From the NCBI GenBank assembly GCA_938008165.1, contig CALLLP010000045.1:1-41433 (forward strand): a stretch of 41,433 nucleotides of DNA. The letters are read 5' to 3'. The notes below the pieces were generated by a model. It was not told where the DNA came from. It ran no database searches and was given only the letters and a program-made list of their open reading frames with translations. A program made the position numbers and the translations under genes. Shown here in pieces: positions 23,472-35,312 of the stretch. The stretch comes from an uncultured Neomegalonema sp. (GTDB taxonomy: Bacteria; Pseudomonadota; Alphaproteobacteria; Rhodobacterales; Rhodobacteraceae). The stretch's first letter is position 1. Each line of letters starts with the position of its first letter.

Positions 23472-26254
23472 CAGTGGAGACCCCGGCGACGACACACACA
23501 ACACCCGCCACCGGGGCGACTCCATCTGTCACCGATCCTTTCCATGCGAGTCCCGTGCCAGAAGACATCGCCGCCTTCCGCGCGAGCATCGACGAGGCCG
23601 GAACATCCCCCTCCAAGGCCCTCGCGGCCCTGTTGCAAAGCGGGCAGGATCGCATCCGTATCGCCTTCGAAGCCTCCCCGATGGCGGGGATCGAGGCCGG
23701 AAAGAGCCTCGCTGACCTTCAGGATTACATCGTCACGGCCCTGTTCGAAGAAGGGCACCGGGCATTTCCCCTGCCCCATCCCACCTCCTCCGAGCGGCTC
23801 GCGGTCGTGGCCGTGGGCGGATACGGGCGCGGCGTGCTGGCCCCCGGCTCCGATATCGATTTGCTGTTTCTGACCCCCTACAAGCGCACTGGCTGGACCG
23901 AATCCATGGTCGAGACATTGCTGTATGGATTATGGGATCTGAAACAGAAAGTCGGGCAGGCGACCCGCTCCACCAATGATTGCATCCGTCTTGCCCGCGA
24001 GGACATGACGATCCGCACATCCCTGCTGGAAACGCGCCTGATCTGCGGCGATGCCGATCTTTATGCGGAAATGCGTGAGCGGCTGCGAGACGAATTATTC
24101 GCCGGTAGCGGTGAGGAATTCGCCACCGCAAAACTCGATGAACGCCGCCTGCGACACGAGCATGTCGGCGGCACCCGCTATCTGCTGGAACCGAATATCA
24201 AGGAAGGCAAGGGCGCGCTGCGCGATCTGCATTCCTTGTTCTGGATCGGGAAATACCTGTATCAGGTCGAAAGCAGCGACGAACTGATCGATCACGGCGT
24301 CTTTACCAAGACCGAACACACCCGGTTTCAGGAAGCGGAGCGCTTTCTGTGGACCGTCCGGTTCTGGCTGCATTATCTCTCAAAACGGGCGCAGGAACAG
24401 CTCTCCTTCGACAAGCAGATCGAGATTGCGCAGAATATGGGCTATACCGGCGATGCCGGACAAAGCGCCGTCGAGCGGTTCATGGGCGATTATTTCACCA
24501 TCGCAAAAGAAGTCGGCGACCTGACGCGCATTTTCTGCGCTGCCCTCGAAGCCCAGCAAATCACCCCAAAGCGCCGAACCAGCCGGGGATTTTTCGGCCT
24601 GTTCGCCAAGGAAGCGGGCGCGGACGAGACGGTGCGGCTGGAACATGGGCGGCTTCTGGTCAGCAATCCGGAAATCTTCCGCGAACGCCCGATCGAGATT
24701 CTGCGCATCTTTCGCACCGCCGTCGAGACGAATGGCACGATCCACCCGGTCACGCTCAAGCTGATCCGGCGCAACCTGTCCCTGCTCGACGGCCTGCGCG
24801 ACGATCCCGAAGCCACCGCCCTTTTCCTTGAGATGCTGTGCAATTCCACCGATCCCGAACGCGGCATGCGCCTGATGAACGAGGCCGATGTACTGGGCCG
24901 GTTCATGCCCGAATTCGGGCGCATCGTCTGCATGATGCAGTTCAACATGTATCACCATTACACGGTGGACGAACATACGATCCGGGCGGTCGGCACCCTG
25001 TCACAGATCGAAAAAGGCGCGCTGATCGACGATATGCCGATGGCGACACAGATCATGGGCGGGCAAATCAACCGCCGCGTTCTCTATGTCGCCCTGCTGC
25101 TGCATGACATTGGCAAGGGATTGCCGGAGGATCACTCCATCATCGGTGCCCGGATCGCCGAGGATGTTTGCCCCCGGCTTGGCCTGTCCGAGACAGAGAC
25201 GGAAAAGGTGGTCTGGCTGGTGCTGCATCACCTGCGCGCCTCCGATACCGCACAGAAACGCGATCTGGCCGATGTCCAGACGATCCGCGATTTCTCCAAA
25301 CTGGTCCAGAGCCGCGAGATGCTGAATATGCTGTTCGTGCTGACCGCCTGCGATATCAGGGCGGTCGGACCGGGGGTCTGGAACAACTGGAAGGCTCAGC
25401 TTCTGCGGACGCTCTACGCCGAGACCCTCGCGGTTCTGACCGCCGGTCACGGGGCCTTGTCCGAAAGCCGCAAGGCCCGGATCGAGCAGGCGAAAGAGGC
25501 CCTGCGCGAGCGCCTCGCCGGATGGGACGATGCATGGCTGGACGGGTTTCTGGAGCGGCATTACCCGCCCTATTGGCTGGGCCTCGACGATGAAGCCCAT
25601 GAAGTGCATGCCCGCATCCTGCGCGACAAGAAAGAGGATGCCGCCGCCATCGATGTCTCCGGCGACCGGGCGCGGGCAGCAACGCGCCTGTCGATGGCGA
25701 TGGGGGATCATCCGGGGCTGTTTTCGCGCATCGCGGGGGCGATCTCGCTCGCGGGCGGCTCGATCGTCGATGCCCGGACCTTCACCACAACGGATGGCAC
25801 GGCCCTCGCGACATTCTGGCTACAGGACCGCGACGGCGAGACCTATGACGATCCGCATCGGCTCAAACGGCTGGATGACACGATCCGCAAGGTGCTCGAA
25901 GGCAATATTCGCCCCTATCTCGCCTTACAAGCGCGGGAGGAGGCGACCCTGTCGGCCCCGGAGCGCAATTTCCATGTCGAACCGGAAGTCAGCTTCGACA
26001 ATACCGCCTCCGAACTCTTCACCGTGATCGAGGTGACGGGGCGCGACCGGCTGGGGCTGGTCCATGATCTCGCCCATGCCCTCACGAGCCAGCGCACGAG
26101 CATCTTTTCCGCCGTGATCGCCACCTATGGCGAACGGGCGGTCGACACGTTCTATGTCAAGGATATGTTCGGCCTGAAAATCACCAGCGAGGCACGGCAC
26201 AAGACCATTGCCGAGGCCCTGACCCGCGCCATGATCGAGGGCGAAACCGAGTGA
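23468..26254 (+). CDS. glnD: GlnD, PII uridylyltransferase/uridylyl-removing enzyme
   Basis: This 928-residue bifunctional nitrogen sensor adds UMP to PII when glutamine is low and removes it when glutamine is high. The nucleotidyltransferase has [20 protein letters not shown] (near residue 117). The HD domain has [15 protein letters not shown] (near 545), and two ACT domains lie at about 740 and 850 ([17 protein letters not shown] in the second). All domains are intact. It starts with GTG at 23468, inside the stop of the upstream lipoprotein gene, and overlaps murJ by 4 nt, so nitrogen signalling and peptidoglycan export are co-translated. The glnD-murJ pairing is common in Rhodobacterales. 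Confidence 0.97.
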   Translation: MTVETPATTHTTPATGATPSVTDPFHASPVPEDIAAFRASIDEAGTSPSKALAALLQSGQDRIRIAFEASPMAGIEAGKSLADLQDYIVTALFEEGHRAFPLPHPTSSERLAVVAVGGYGRGVLAPGSDIDLLFLTPYKRTGWTESMVETLLYGLWDLKQKVGQATRSTNDCIRLAREDMTIRTSLLETRLICGDADLYAEMRERLRDELFAGSGEEFATAKLDERRLRHEHVGGTRYLLEPNIKEGKGALRDLHSLFWIGKYLYQVESSDELIDHGVFTKTEHTRFQEAERFLWTVRFWLHYLSKRAQEQLSFDKQIEIAQNMGYTGDAGQSAVERFMGDYFTIAKEVGDLTRIFCAALEAQQITPKRRTSRGFFGLFAKEAGADETVRLEHGRLLVSNPEIFRERPIEILRIFRTAVETNGTIHPVTLKLIRRNLSLLDGLRDDPEATALFLEMLCNSTDPERGMRLMNEADVLGRFMPEFGRIVCMMQFNMYHHYTVDEHTIRAVGTLSQIEKGALIDDMPMATQIMGGQINRRVLYVALLLHDIGKGLPEDHSIIGARIAEDVCPRLGLSETETEKVVWLVLHHLRASDTAQKRDLADVQTIRDFSKLVQSREMLNMLFVLTACDIRAVGPGVWNNWKAQLLRTLYAETLAVLTAGHGALSESRKARIEQAKEALRERLAGWDDAWLDGFLERHYPPYWLGLDDEAHEVHARILRDKKEDAAAIDVSGDRARAATRLSMAMGDHPGLFSRIAGAISLAGGSIVDARTFTTTDGTALATFWLQDRDGETYDDPHRLKRLDDTIRKVLEGNIRPYLALQAREEATLSAPERNFHVEPEVSFDNTASELFTVIEVTGRDRLGLVHDLAHALTSQRTSIFSAVIATYGERAVDTFYVKDMFGLKITSEARHKTIAEALTRAMIEGETE

Positions 26255-27783
26255 GCCTTGGGCGCGGATTCCTGACGGTCGGCGGGATGACCCTGATTTC
26301 GCGGATGCTGGGGCTGGTGCGCGAGATCATTATCGCCGCGACCCTTGGGGCGACCGACGCGGCGGATGCCTTCTATGCCGCCTTTCGAATGCCCAACCTC
26401 TTTCGCCGCATCTTTGCCGAAGGGGCGTTCAGCGTGGCCTTCGTGCCGCTGTTCACCAAAAGCTTGGAGGATGGCGACCAGACCGCCCGGCGTTTTGGTG
26501 AGGAAGCGCTGGCAATGCTGGCGAGCGCCTTGTTCATCTTTACGCTGATCGCGACACTGGGGATGCCGGTCCTCATGCTGGCCCTCGCCGCCGGATTCAC
26601 GAGCGAGCCGACGAAATATGAAACCGCCGTGCTGCTGGCGCGGATCATGTTTCCGTATCTGATGCTGGTGTCGCTGACGGCCTTGTTTAGCGCGGTGCTG
26701 AATGCCTTGGGTAAGTTTGCCGTCGCGGCGGGGGCGCCTATCCTGCTGAACATCTTCATGATCGGGCTGGCCAGCCTCGCGATGTGGATGGGATGGCGGG
26801 TCGAGATATGGCTCGCCATCGCGGTCGCACTGTCGGGCTTTGCCCAGCTCTGGATGGTGGCGGGGGCCGCGCGGAAAGCCGGGATGCGCTTTGCCTTTCG
26901 CCGCCCGCGCCTGACGCCCGATATGCGCCGCCTGCTGGCCCTTGCCGCACCCGCCGCGCTGGCCGGGGGGGCGATGCAGATCAACCTGATGGTCGGGTCG
27001 GTCATCGCCTCGTTTTTCGACGGGGTTGTCGCATGGCTGACCTATGCCGACCGGCTCTATCAACTGCCCCTTGGGGTCGTGGGGATTGCGGTGGGGATCG
27101 TGCTGATGCCCGATCTCGCCCGGCGGGTAAAGCTGGGCGATACGGGCGGTGCGGGGCATTCCCTTAACCGTTCGGCGGAATTTGCACTGGCCCTGACACT
27201 GCCCGCAACAGTCGCGCTGATGCTGATTCCGGTCGAAATCGCCCGCGCCATCTTCGAGCGGGGGGCCTATACGGCCCATGATGCGGCACAGACGGGGTTC
27301 GCCACGGCCCTATTCGCCCTTGGCCTGCCCGCTTTTGTGCTGAACAAGACCCTGACCCCCGCCTTCTTCGCCGCCGAAGACAGCCGAACGCCCCTGCGCC
27401 TGTCGCTCTGGGCAATGGGGATCAATACGGTGCTCGCGATTGCCGGAGCGATGACCGTGGGATGGATTGCGATCCCGGTCGCGACCGCGATTGCGGCATG
27501 GATCAATACCGGATGGCTGTGGTGGCTGCTGCGCCAGCGCGGCTATGCCATCGATGCGCGCCTCGCCCATCGCCTGCCCCGGATGGCCGTGGCCAGCGTC
27601 GTCATGGGGATCGTGCTCTGGTTCGCCGCCCGGATGGGCGCGGGGTGGTTCGAGGTCGGATTGGCCCGCGTGCCCGCCTTGCTGGGCCTCATCGCGCTCG
27701 GAATGGCGACCTATGCCCTTGCAGCGAGGGCAATGGGGGCGTTTACGCTGGCGGAGCTGAAGGCCGGATTACGTCGCACGTGA
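26251..27783 (+). CDS. murJ: MurJ, lipid II flippase
   Basis: This 510-residue MOP-superfamily membrane protein moves lipid II across the inner membrane. The N-terminus has MTLISRMLGLVREIIIAATLGATDAADAFYAAFRMPNLFRRIFAEGAF-type sequence: RMLGLVRE, ADAFYAAFRMPN and FAEGAF are the conserved pieces, with Arg residues in the central cavity. About 14 hydrophobic helices follow. GTG at 26251 lies in the GTGA overlap with glnD. Together with the upstream LppC-type protein it brackets glnD with two peptidoglycan functions. It converges with folC across a 117-nt gap that holds a hairpin. Confidence 0.96.
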   Translation: MSLGRGFLTVGGMTLISRMLGLVREIIIAATLGATDAADAFYAAFRMPNLFRRIFAEGAFSVAFVPLFTKSLEDGDQTARRFGEEALAMLASALFIFTLIATLGMPVLMLALAAGFTSEPTKYETAVLLARIMFPYLMLVSLTALFSAVLNALGKFAVAAGAPILLNIFMIGLASLAMWMGWRVEIWLAIAVALSGFAQLWMVAGAARKAGMRFAFRRPRLTPDMRRLLALAAPAALAGGAMQINLMVGSVIASFFDGVVAWLTYADRLYQLPLGVVGIAVGIVLMPDLARRVKLGDTGGAGHSLNRSAEFALALTLPATVALMLIPVEIARAIFERGAYTAHDAAQTGFATALFALGLPAFVLNKTLTPAFFAAEDSRTPLRLSLWAMGINTVLAIAGAMTVGWIAIPVATAIAAWINTGWLWWLLRQRGYAIDARLAHRLPRMAVASVVMGIVLWFAARMGAGWFEVGLARVPALLGLIALGMATYALAARAMGAFTLAELKAGLRRT

Positions 27784-27852
27784 CCGGGCGCGGCGATGTT
27801 CTGCCGCTGCCCGCCGGGCGCAAGACGTGCTTTCGGCGGTGATATGGTGATG

Positions 27853-27869
27853 TCACGGGCGCCCCGTGA
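27853..27869. terminator. Hairpin between convergent murJ and folC
   Basis: TCACGGG (27853-27859) pairs perfectly with CCCGTGA (27863-27869) across a 3-nt loop, 69 nt after the murJ stop and 31 nt beyond the folC stop. It is placed as a shared terminator, but no T-run follows in either direction. Confidence 0.42.
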
Positions 27870-27900
27870 GGCCCCGCTCCGGGTTTGATGGCCGATCACT

Positions 27901-29211
27901 CTATCCGTTCTCGCGCAGCACCCGCCCCGCGAGATAGAGCGACCCACAGATCAGGATGCGCGGCGGCTCCAGATCTGAGCTTTCCTCGCCGGAGATCAGT
28001 CGGATGGCCGTCGCCACATCCTCGACCGCAATGGCATCGAGATCGGCATCAAGGGCCACATCCATCAAATCCTCGGCGTCCAGCGTCGCGTTTTCGCCGG
28101 GGATATCGACACAATAGACCCGCCGCACGAGGCCGTAAAACGGCTCCAGATATCCGGTCGGGTCCTTGGTATTGAGCATCCCGCAGATCATGTAGAACGG
28201 CTTTGGGGCCTGCTCCTCCATATCCGCGACCAGCGAGGCGACCGCTTCACCCGCCGCCGGATTATGCCCGCCATCGAGCCAAAGCTCCGTTCCGGCGGGT
28301 GCGATCTCGACCAGCGGTCCTTCGCGCAGGCGCTGCATCCGGGCGGGCCATTCGGCGCGGGTAACGGCCCCCGTCGCCATCTTTTCACCGTCAAAGCCCA
28401 AAAGGGCCAGCGCCATGATCGCCGCGCCCGCATTCTCCAGCTGATGCTCGCCGGGCAGGATCGGGCGGGGCAGATCGAGCAGGCCATCGGGATAATGCAC
28501 CGAGAACCCGTTCGCCTCGCGGCGCACCGACCAATCCGCACCAAAGGCATGGACCATCGCCCGCTGCTGCGCGGCCCGCTCGGCAATGACCTTCAGCGCG
28601 TCCTCACCCTGCCGCCCGACGACGACCGGCACGCCTTTTTTGATGATGCCCGCTTTCTCGGCGGCGATCTTTTCGAGCGTATCGCCCAGATAGGATTGAT
28701 GGTCGAGGGAAACGGGGGTGATGATCGTCAGGGCAGGATCGTCGATCACATTCGTCGCATCCAGCCGCCCGCCGAGACCCACTTCGAGAATGCAGTAATC
28801 CGCAGGAATGCGCGAAAAGGCGAGCAGGGCGGCAACGGTCGTGATCTCGAAAAAGGTAATCGCCGCCCCGTCATTCGCCGCTTCGCATTCCGCCAAGAGT
28901 TCGGCGAGGGCGCTCTCCTCGATCAGCGCGCCGTTGAGGCGGATACGCTCATGAAACCGCGCGAGATGGGGCGAGGTATAGGCATGGACGCTTTTGCCCG
29001 CCGCCTCCAACCCCGCGCGCAGGAACGCCCCGGTCGATCCCTTGCCGTTCGTTCCGGCGATATGGATGACCGGGGGCAGGGATCGCTGGGGATTGCCCAA
29101 GCGGTCCAGCAGGCGAATCATCCGGTCGAGCGAGAGGTCGATGATTTTGGGGTGCAGGTCGAGCAAACGATCGAGAATCGCATCGCTGCCGGGGGATGCA
29201 GGGGCGCTCAT
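27901..29211 (-). CDS. folC: FolC, bifunctional folylpolyglutamate/dihydrofolate synthase
   Basis: This 436-residue Mur-ligase-family enzyme attaches glutamate to dihydropteroate and folates using ATP. The P-loop is [19 protein letters not shown] (near residue 48). [16 protein letters not shown] (near 79), [16 protein letters not shown] (near 140) and the C-terminal [15 protein letters not shown] (near 311) are all diagnostic. It overlaps the accD stop by 4 nt, ending the trpB-trpA-accD-folC run. The length is normal. Confidence 0.97.
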   Translation of the reverse strand: MSAPASPGSDAILDRLLDLHPKIIDLSLDRMIRLLDRLGNPQRSLPPVIHIAGTNGKGSTGAFLRAGLEAAGKSVHAYTSPHLARFHERIRLNGALIEESALAELLAECEAANDGAAITFFEITTVAALLAFSRIPADYCILEVGLGGRLDATNVIDDPALTIITPVSLDHQSYLGDTLEKIAAEKAGIIKKGVPVVVGRQGEDALKVIAERAAQQRAMVHAFGADWSVRREANGFSVHYPDGLLDLPRPILPGEHQLENAGAAIMALALLGFDGEKMATGAVTRAEWPARMQRLREGPLVEIAPAGTELWLDGGHNPAAGEAVASLVADMEEQAPKPFYMICGMLNTKDPTGYLEPFYGLVRRVYCVDIPGENATLDAEDLMDVALDADLDAIAVEDVATAIRLISGEESSDLEPPRILICGSLYLAGRVLRENG

Positions 29212-30122
29212 GTGCCGGAGGGCGGCGCATCTGCGCTGTTTTCCTGCGGTGCGGGAAGCGCCTCCTTATGGGCGGGCATCTTGAGCATCAGGCGCAGCAA
29301 ACGTCCGATCTCCTTCGGCATCTGTCGCCGATCGACCACCATGTCGAGCATCCCATGTTCCAGCAGATATTCGGCACGCTGAAAGCCCTCAGGCAGTTTT
29401 TCGCGGATCGTCTGTTCGATGACGCGCGGCCCGGCAAAGCAGATCAGGGCCTGCGGCTCCGAAATCTGCACATCGCCCAGCATCGCATAGGATGCCGTGA
29501 CCCCTCCGGTCGTGGGGTGGGTGAAGACCGAGATATAGGGCAGCTTCGCCTCGCGCAGCATCTGTACGGCGATGGTGGTGCGGGGCATCTGCATCAGGGA
29601 TAAAATCCCCTCCTGCATCCGCGCGCCCCCCGCCGCCGAATACATGATGAAGGGGGCGTTCTCGTCCACCGCCGCCTGCGCGCCCGCAAGGATCGCATCC
29701 CCGGCCGCAACCCCCATCGATCCAGCCATGAACGAGAAATCCGAGGCCGCCGCGACGGCCTTCACACCCAGAATTTCGCCCTTGCCGATCAGGATGGCAT
29801 CCATCCGGCCCGTGGCCTTGCGCGCTTCCTTCAGGCGGTCCGTATAACGCTTTTCATCGCGAAAGTTCAGCGGGTCCGTCACCGGCTGGGGCGGGTCGAT
29901 CTGTTTGAACGCCCCATTGTCAAACAATGCCTCGAACCGCGCCAGCGGGGCGATTCGCATATGATGCGCGCAATAGGGACAGACCTGATGTGATTCCGCC
30001 AATTCGCGGTGAAAAATCATCTGGCTGCATTCGGAGCATTTAAGCCAGAGATTATCCGGTGTCTCGCGGCGGTTCAGCAGGGTGCCGATGCGTGGGCGGA
30101 CGTAATTAGTGATCCAGTTCAT
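29208..30122 (-). CDS. accD: AccD, acetyl-CoA carboxylase carboxyltransferase beta subunit
   Basis: This 304-residue subunit, with AccA, passes the carboxyl group from biotin to acetyl-CoA in the first step of fatty acid synthesis. The N-terminal zinc ribbon is complete: KCSECSQ (near residue 29) and CPYCAHH (near 48) give four Cys. The crotonase-like core has [19 protein letters not shown] (near 134), the oxyanion-hole region [11 protein letters not shown] (near 163) and [12 protein letters not shown] (near 202). It sits 110 nt after trpA and overlaps folC by 4 nt. Confidence 0.97.
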   Translation of the reverse strand: MNWITNYVRPRIGTLLNRRETPDNLWLKCSECSQMIFHRELAESHQVCPYCAHHMRIAPLARFEALFDNGAFKQIDPPQPVTDPLNFRDEKRYTDRLKEARKATGRMDAILIGKGEILGVKAVAAASDFSFMAGSMGVAAGDAILAGAQAAVDENAPFIMYSAAGGARMQEGILSLMQMPRTTIAVQMLREAKLPYISVFTHPTTGGVTASYAMLGDVQISEPQALICFAGPRVIEQTIREKLPEGFQRAEYLLEHGMLDMVVDRRQMPKEIGRLLRLMLKMPAHKEALPAPQENSADAPPSGT

Positions 30123-30232
30123 CGTGATAGCATCCGGAACTGTGTCGACAGGATGGCCCAGACTCGGCCCGAAACAAGAGAAAACCGACAGCGAATGAAG
30201 GCCAAGAGGGGTACTTTCATCCCCCTACCCTA

Positions 30233-31057
30233 TCACCCGCGCGCGGAATGAACAGCATCGGCCAGCGATTTCACAAAAGCGGTGACGTTCTTGATGAGAC
30301 CCACCTTTGGCCCGCCCTTGCGATCGAGTCGCCCGGCAATGGTATCGATGATGGCCGAGCCGACCACGACGCCATCGGCGACCTTTGCCAATTCTGCGCC
30401 CTGCTCCGGTGTCTTGACCCCAAAGCCGACGACAACCGGCAGATCGGTCTTTGCCTTGATCCGCGCCATTGCCGCCTCGACCGCGCCGGTATCCGCACTG
30501 CCCGCCCCGGTAATGCCGGTGATGGATACGTAATAGACAAACCCCGAAGTATTCTTCAGCACCGCCGGAAGCCGCGCCTCATCGGTCGTCGGGGTCGCGA
30601 GACGGATGAAATCAAGCCCAGCCGCCCGCGCGGGCAGGCACAGCTCCGCGTCTTCCTCAGGCGGCAGATCGACCACGATCAACCCATCGACGCCCGCCTC
30701 TTTGGCATCCTTCAAAAACGCCTCGACACCGTGATTGAAGATCGGATTGTAATAGCCCATCAGCACGATCGGCGTCTCGTCATCGCCTTTACGGAATGTG
30801 GCGATCGCATCGAGGGTGCCTTTGAGCGTCTGTCCGGCGGCGATTGCCCGCTGACCCGCAAGCTGGATCGCGGGACCATCGGCCATCGGATCGGTGAAGG
30901 GCATCCCGACCTCGATGATATCCACCCCGGCGGCGGGCAGGCCCTTGAGCAATTTCGCAAAGGTATCTGGCTTTGGATCGCCCGCCATGACGAAACTGAC
31001 GAACGCAGCGCGGTTCTCGTCTTTCAGTTTCGCGAAGCGCTGTTGGATGCGCGACAT
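30233..31057 (-). CDS. trpA: TrpA, tryptophan synthase alpha subunit
   Basis: This 274-residue TIM barrel cleaves indole-3-glycerol phosphate to indole and glyceraldehyde 3-phosphate, passing indole to TrpB. The catalytic Glu and Asp are in [16 protein letters not shown] (near residue 47), with the phosphate site [10 protein letters not shown] near 214. An upstream in-frame start would add 60 residues of unrelated sequence; ATG 31057 is chosen because [11 protein letters not shown] is the usual TrpA start and GGAAGGAA lies just before it. It follows trpB by 119 nt with a hairpin in between. Confidence 0.97.
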   Translation of the reverse strand: MSRIQQRFAKLKDENRAAFVSFVMAGDPKPDTFAKLLKGLPAAGVDIIEVGMPFTDPMADGPAIQLAGQRAIAAGQTLKGTLDAIATFRKGDDETPIVLMGYYNPIFNHGVEAFLKDAKEAGVDGLIVVDLPPEEDAELCLPARAAGLDFIRLATPTTDEARLPAVLKNTSGFVYYVSITGITGAGSADTGAVEAAMARIKAKTDLPVVVGFGVKTPEQGAELAKVADGVVVGSAIIDTIAGRLDRKGGPKVGLIKNVTAFVKSLADAVHSARG

Positions 31058-31149
31058 GAGCGGTTCCTTCCGGGTGACGGGGCCGCATCGCGCGGGGGCC
31101 GTCGATAAAAAGGGGATCGATTGCGCAGGGGTTTTAAAGATTTGTCCCC

Positions 31150-31166
31150 GCGGGGTCCAGCCCCGC
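31150..31166 (-). terminator. GC-rich hairpin between trpB and trpA
   Basis: GCGGGG and CCCCGC form a perfect 6-bp stem with a 5-nt loop, 11 nt beyond the trpB stop. Reverse-strand sequence continues GGGGACAAATCTTT, so a weak intrinsic terminator or partial attenuator between trpB and trpA is possible. Confidence 0.4.
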
Positions 31167-31176
31167 CGCGCAACCG

Positions 31177-32394
<1,218 letters not shown>

Positions 32395-32476
32395 GGCGAT
32401 CCTCGCGGGCGGGGCGGCAGGGGAAGACGATCCGCCCACCGTACAATCATGCGAGAACAGGCTTTAGTCGGGATTG

Positions 32477-32500
32477 CATGGAAACGAAACCGTTTTCATG
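32477..32500. promoter_or_regulatory. Hairpin/palindrome upstream of trpB
   Basis: CATGGAAACG (32477-32486) pairs with CGTTTTCATG (32491-32500) across a 4-nt loop, 10 bp with one G-T pair. It also contains the near-palindrome GAAACCGTTTTC with a central CG, which resembles LacI-type operators. It lies 83 nt before the trpB start in the 218-nt gap after the DUF4175 gene. Nothing else is recognised in that gap. Confidence 0.35.
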
Positions 32501-32612
32501 TCAGCGGGGCACGGTGACGCGGATCGGGCCACTCATCGCGATACGCGGCGATGCGCCAGAGGGGCGCTTGGGACATCCAAAGCGCCGCCCCATCCAAGGG
32601 CCTCCCTTGTTC

Positions 32613-35279
32613 TCAGAAACGATCCTGCAACCGATCCAGATAGTCCCGCTCGTCCTCAGGTCGGGCGCGTTCGCCCTGACGGCGGCGGATTTCGCGCTGG
32701 ATTTCCTGCGCACGGTTTCGGGCGCGCTCGCCGGGCACTTCGACGCCCTTGCCATCATCGGGACCGAATGTCCGCCCGACCCGGCCAAAGGGGTCCAGCT
32801 CGTCGGGATTGGAGCCGGTATCGGCCCGACTGCCGCGTCCGTTTTCCTGTCCCTGCCCGTTTTCCTGCGCCTCGCGGCGGCTTTGCTCGGAAAGCGCCTG
32901 TGCGCCTTCGCGCAGGCGATCCAGCGCGCGGGCCTGATCGTCGAGAGCGGAGTTGAGATCGCCTTCGGACAGGCGGTCGCGGGCCGATTCCATCTCACGC
33001 TCGGCCTGACCCAGCGCATCGCGGGCATCGCCTTCGCCGGGGACATTCGGAATCAGATTGCCGAGTTCGTCGCGTAGACCCTCCTGATCGCCAGAGAGGC
33101 CCCGCTGACCGCTGCGCTGATTGCCGCCCTGCCCCTGCTCGCCGAATTGCTCGCCCTGACCGCGCCCACGGCTGTTCTCGCCATCCCGGCCGCGCTGACC
33201 CTGACCGCGCTGGTTGCCCTGACCTTGCTGGCCTTGGCCCTGCTGGCCCTGCGGTTGCTGGCCTTGACCCTGTTGCCCTTGCTGGCCGGGCTGTTGCTGG
33301 CCATTCTGGCTGTCACCGGAGCGGTTCTGTTGCTGGCCGTCCATGCCTTCCTGCAATTGGCGGAAGGTCTCGTCGGCCAGATCCTGCTGGCGGCGCATCA
33401 TATCCTGAAGCGCCTGTTCCTGCTGTTGCTGCTCGCCGCCCTGTCCGCTCTGGGACTGGCCCATCTGGAGGTTTTCGAGCATCTGGCCCAGCATCGAGAG
33501 CATCTGTTCCGCCTGTTCGCGCGCACCATCCTTCGCGGCCTGCTCCATTTCTTCGAGCATCCGTTCGAGGTCTTCGCGGGAAAGGCTCTGCTGCTGCTGT
33601 TGTTGGCCATCCTGAGGTTGCTGACCGTTTTGCTCATCGCGCTGGGCCTGACGGACCATTTCATCGAGATAGTCGCGCATCGCTTGGCGCAGCTCATCCA
33701 TCAGGCGCTCGATTTCCTCGTCAGAGGCCCCGCGCTCCAGCGCATCCTGAAGCCGTCGCTGGGCCGCGCGCAATTGTTCCAATTCGTCGGACAGATCGCC
33801 TTCCTCAAGGCGAAGGGCCGCTTGCCAGAGCAGATCGAGAATATCGGCGCGTTCATCGACGACCCGATCCTGTTCCAGCGCATAGGTCAGACGCCGGATC
33901 GCACTCGATGTCGCGAGTTGCGCTTTTGAATCGGTGAAATAATCGTCGGGATAATCCGTCACCGCCTCCAGCAGATCGAGCACATCCCACGCATCGCGAA
34001 TGTCCCATGCCAGCGCCCGGCGCTGTTCGATCAGGGCTTTGGCCATCGGCTCGGTAAAGATGCGCGCGGGCAGGGTGTAGCGGATCACCTCCGTCTCGCC
34101 GGTTTGGCCCGCCGCATCCTCAACGGTGATGACCATCTGCACGGGCGATCCGGCCAGCGGATGCTCGGTAAAATCTTCCTCGAAGCCCACGGCCTCAGGG
34201 GCATCGGCATATCCGGTAAAGACATTGAGGGTCAGGTCGATGGGCGGATCGATTTCCTCGGGCGCGCTCTCCATCCCACTGCGATCCGCGATGATCGCGG
34301 TGCGGGCGGATACCACGCCGTAATCGTCCTTGGCGAGATACGAAAAGGCCAAGGCTCGCTCCGCCGTCGGGGCAGGGGCTTCGGCGATCTCGGCTCCGGG
34401 GGGCAGGTCGGGGGTGACGCTAAAGGCCCAATCGGCCTGCGGCACCTCGCCGAACAAGACGGCAACATCCGCGCCTTCGGTCAGGGTATGGGAAAAGCCG
34501 TAGATGCCCGCCGCTTCCTCCACAAACCCCGCCTCGCCCAGCCCGCTCAAGCCCGGCCTATCGGCGATACCACTGGCGCGCAGGGTCAGGATCGAGCCGG
34601 TCGGAACCGTGATCTCCTCGCCGCTTTTCTCGGTCAGATAGATCGGCGCAGCCCCGGTATAGGGCGGCGGTGCAGCCCAAGCCTCCAGCGCGGGCGCAAG
34701 GGTCGCGGCTTCGGCGCTGGCGGGCGCAGGATCGAGCAGCGCGGCGATCCGATCCGCCCCGCCCACCTGCGCAAAGCCCATCGCCGCCAGCAGAACGGCA
34801 ACAGAGGCAAAGCGCAGATTCCACGGATCGAAGGGGGCAAGGCGCAAATCCGCATCGGGCGAGCGCGCCGCCTCTGCCTGCGCCGCAACCCGCGCACGGT
34901 GGGCGCGCCAAAGGCGCTCCGCATCACCGTCTCCGCGCCCGACCGTGATCTCCTCGTCGAGCATGGTCACCGCCCGGCTTCCGATGCTGTCATCGAGACG
35001 GCGCATGGCCTCCGCACGGGTCGGGCGCCGCAGCGAACGCAGACCGTAGCCGACCGCTCCAAGCGCCGCGACGACCAGCATCCCGATCAACAGCGACCCC
35101 CAATATCCCGGTAGCGCCGCAAAGACATCGAGCACGAACAGCGCCGCCACCAGCAGCGCAAGGCACCATAGGGGCCAGAATCCGCGAATGAACCGCTCGA
35201 CCCAGAGCGACCGCCTCGCGGAGGATACCTTTCGGGTCAGGGCGGGGGTCAAGCCCGCATTCTGGCGTTCATCGGTCAT
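32613..35279 (-). CDS. TIGR02302/DUF4175 family membrane protein with a Gln/Gly-rich C-terminal region
   Basis: The 888-residue protein has two N-terminal transmembrane helices (about residues 32-80) and another near 155-175, followed by a large probably periplasmic region. It belongs to the alphaproteobacterial TIGR02302/DUF4175 family by its start, its LRRPTRAEAMRRLDD block (near 84), and its neighbour lysA. Residues about 500-620 are strongly helical and charged, then a Gln/Gly-rich stretch (runs of Q near 560, then QGQQGQGN-like repeats near 650-720) precedes an Arg/Glu-rich C-terminal coil. The function is unknown; family members are thought to act at the cell envelope. It lies 33 nt after lysA, so it is probably co-transcribed. 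The Q/G repeats are low-complexity and may vary between strains. Confidence 0.88.
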   Translation of the reverse strand: MTDERQNAGLTPALTRKVSSARRSLWVERFIRGFWPLWCLALLVAALFVLDVFAALPGYWGSLLIGMLVVAALGAVGYGLRSLRRPTRAEAMRRLDDSIGSRAVTMLDEEITVGRGDGDAERLWRAHRARVAAQAEAARSPDADLRLAPFDPWNLRFASVAVLLAAMGFAQVGGADRIAALLDPAPASAEAATLAPALEAWAAPPPYTGAAPIYLTEKSGEEITVPTGSILTLRASGIADRPGLSGLGEAGFVEEAAGIYGFSHTLTEGADVAVLFGEVPQADWAFSVTPDLPPGAEIAEAPAPTAERALAFSYLAKDDYGVVSARTAIIADRSGMESAPEEIDPPIDLTLNVFTGYADAPEAVGFEEDFTEHPLAGSPVQMVITVEDAAGQTGETEVIRYTLPARIFTEPMAKALIEQRRALAWDIRDAWDVLDLLEAVTDYPDDYFTDSKAQLATSSAIRRLTYALEQDRVVDERADILDLLWQAALRLEEGDLSDELEQLRAAQRRLQDALERGASDEEIERLMDELRQAMRDYLDEMVRQAQRDEQNGQQPQDGQQQQQQSLSREDLERMLEEMEQAAKDGAREQAEQMLSMLGQMLENLQMGQSQSGQGGEQQQQEQALQDMMRRQQDLADETFRQLQEGMDGQQQNRSGDSQNGQQQPGQQGQQGQGQQPQGQQGQGQQGQGNQRGQGQRGRDGENSRGRGQGEQFGEQGQGGNQRSGQRGLSGDQEGLRDELGNLIPNVPGEGDARDALGQAEREMESARDRLSEGDLNSALDDQARALDRLREGAQALSEQSRREAQENGQGQENGRGSRADTGSNPDELDPFGRVGRTFGPDDGKGVEVPGERARNRAQEIQREIRRRQGERARPEDERDYLDRLQDRF

Positions 35280-35312
35280 GCGCGTCTCCTCGCGGCGGAG
35301 CGGGATCGGACC

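Noticed and set aside
33147..33929. Leu-rich 260-codon forward frame that looks like a membrane protein
   Set aside because: It is the antisense of the Gln-rich DUF4175 region; CAG/CTG complementarity turns Gln runs into Leu runs.
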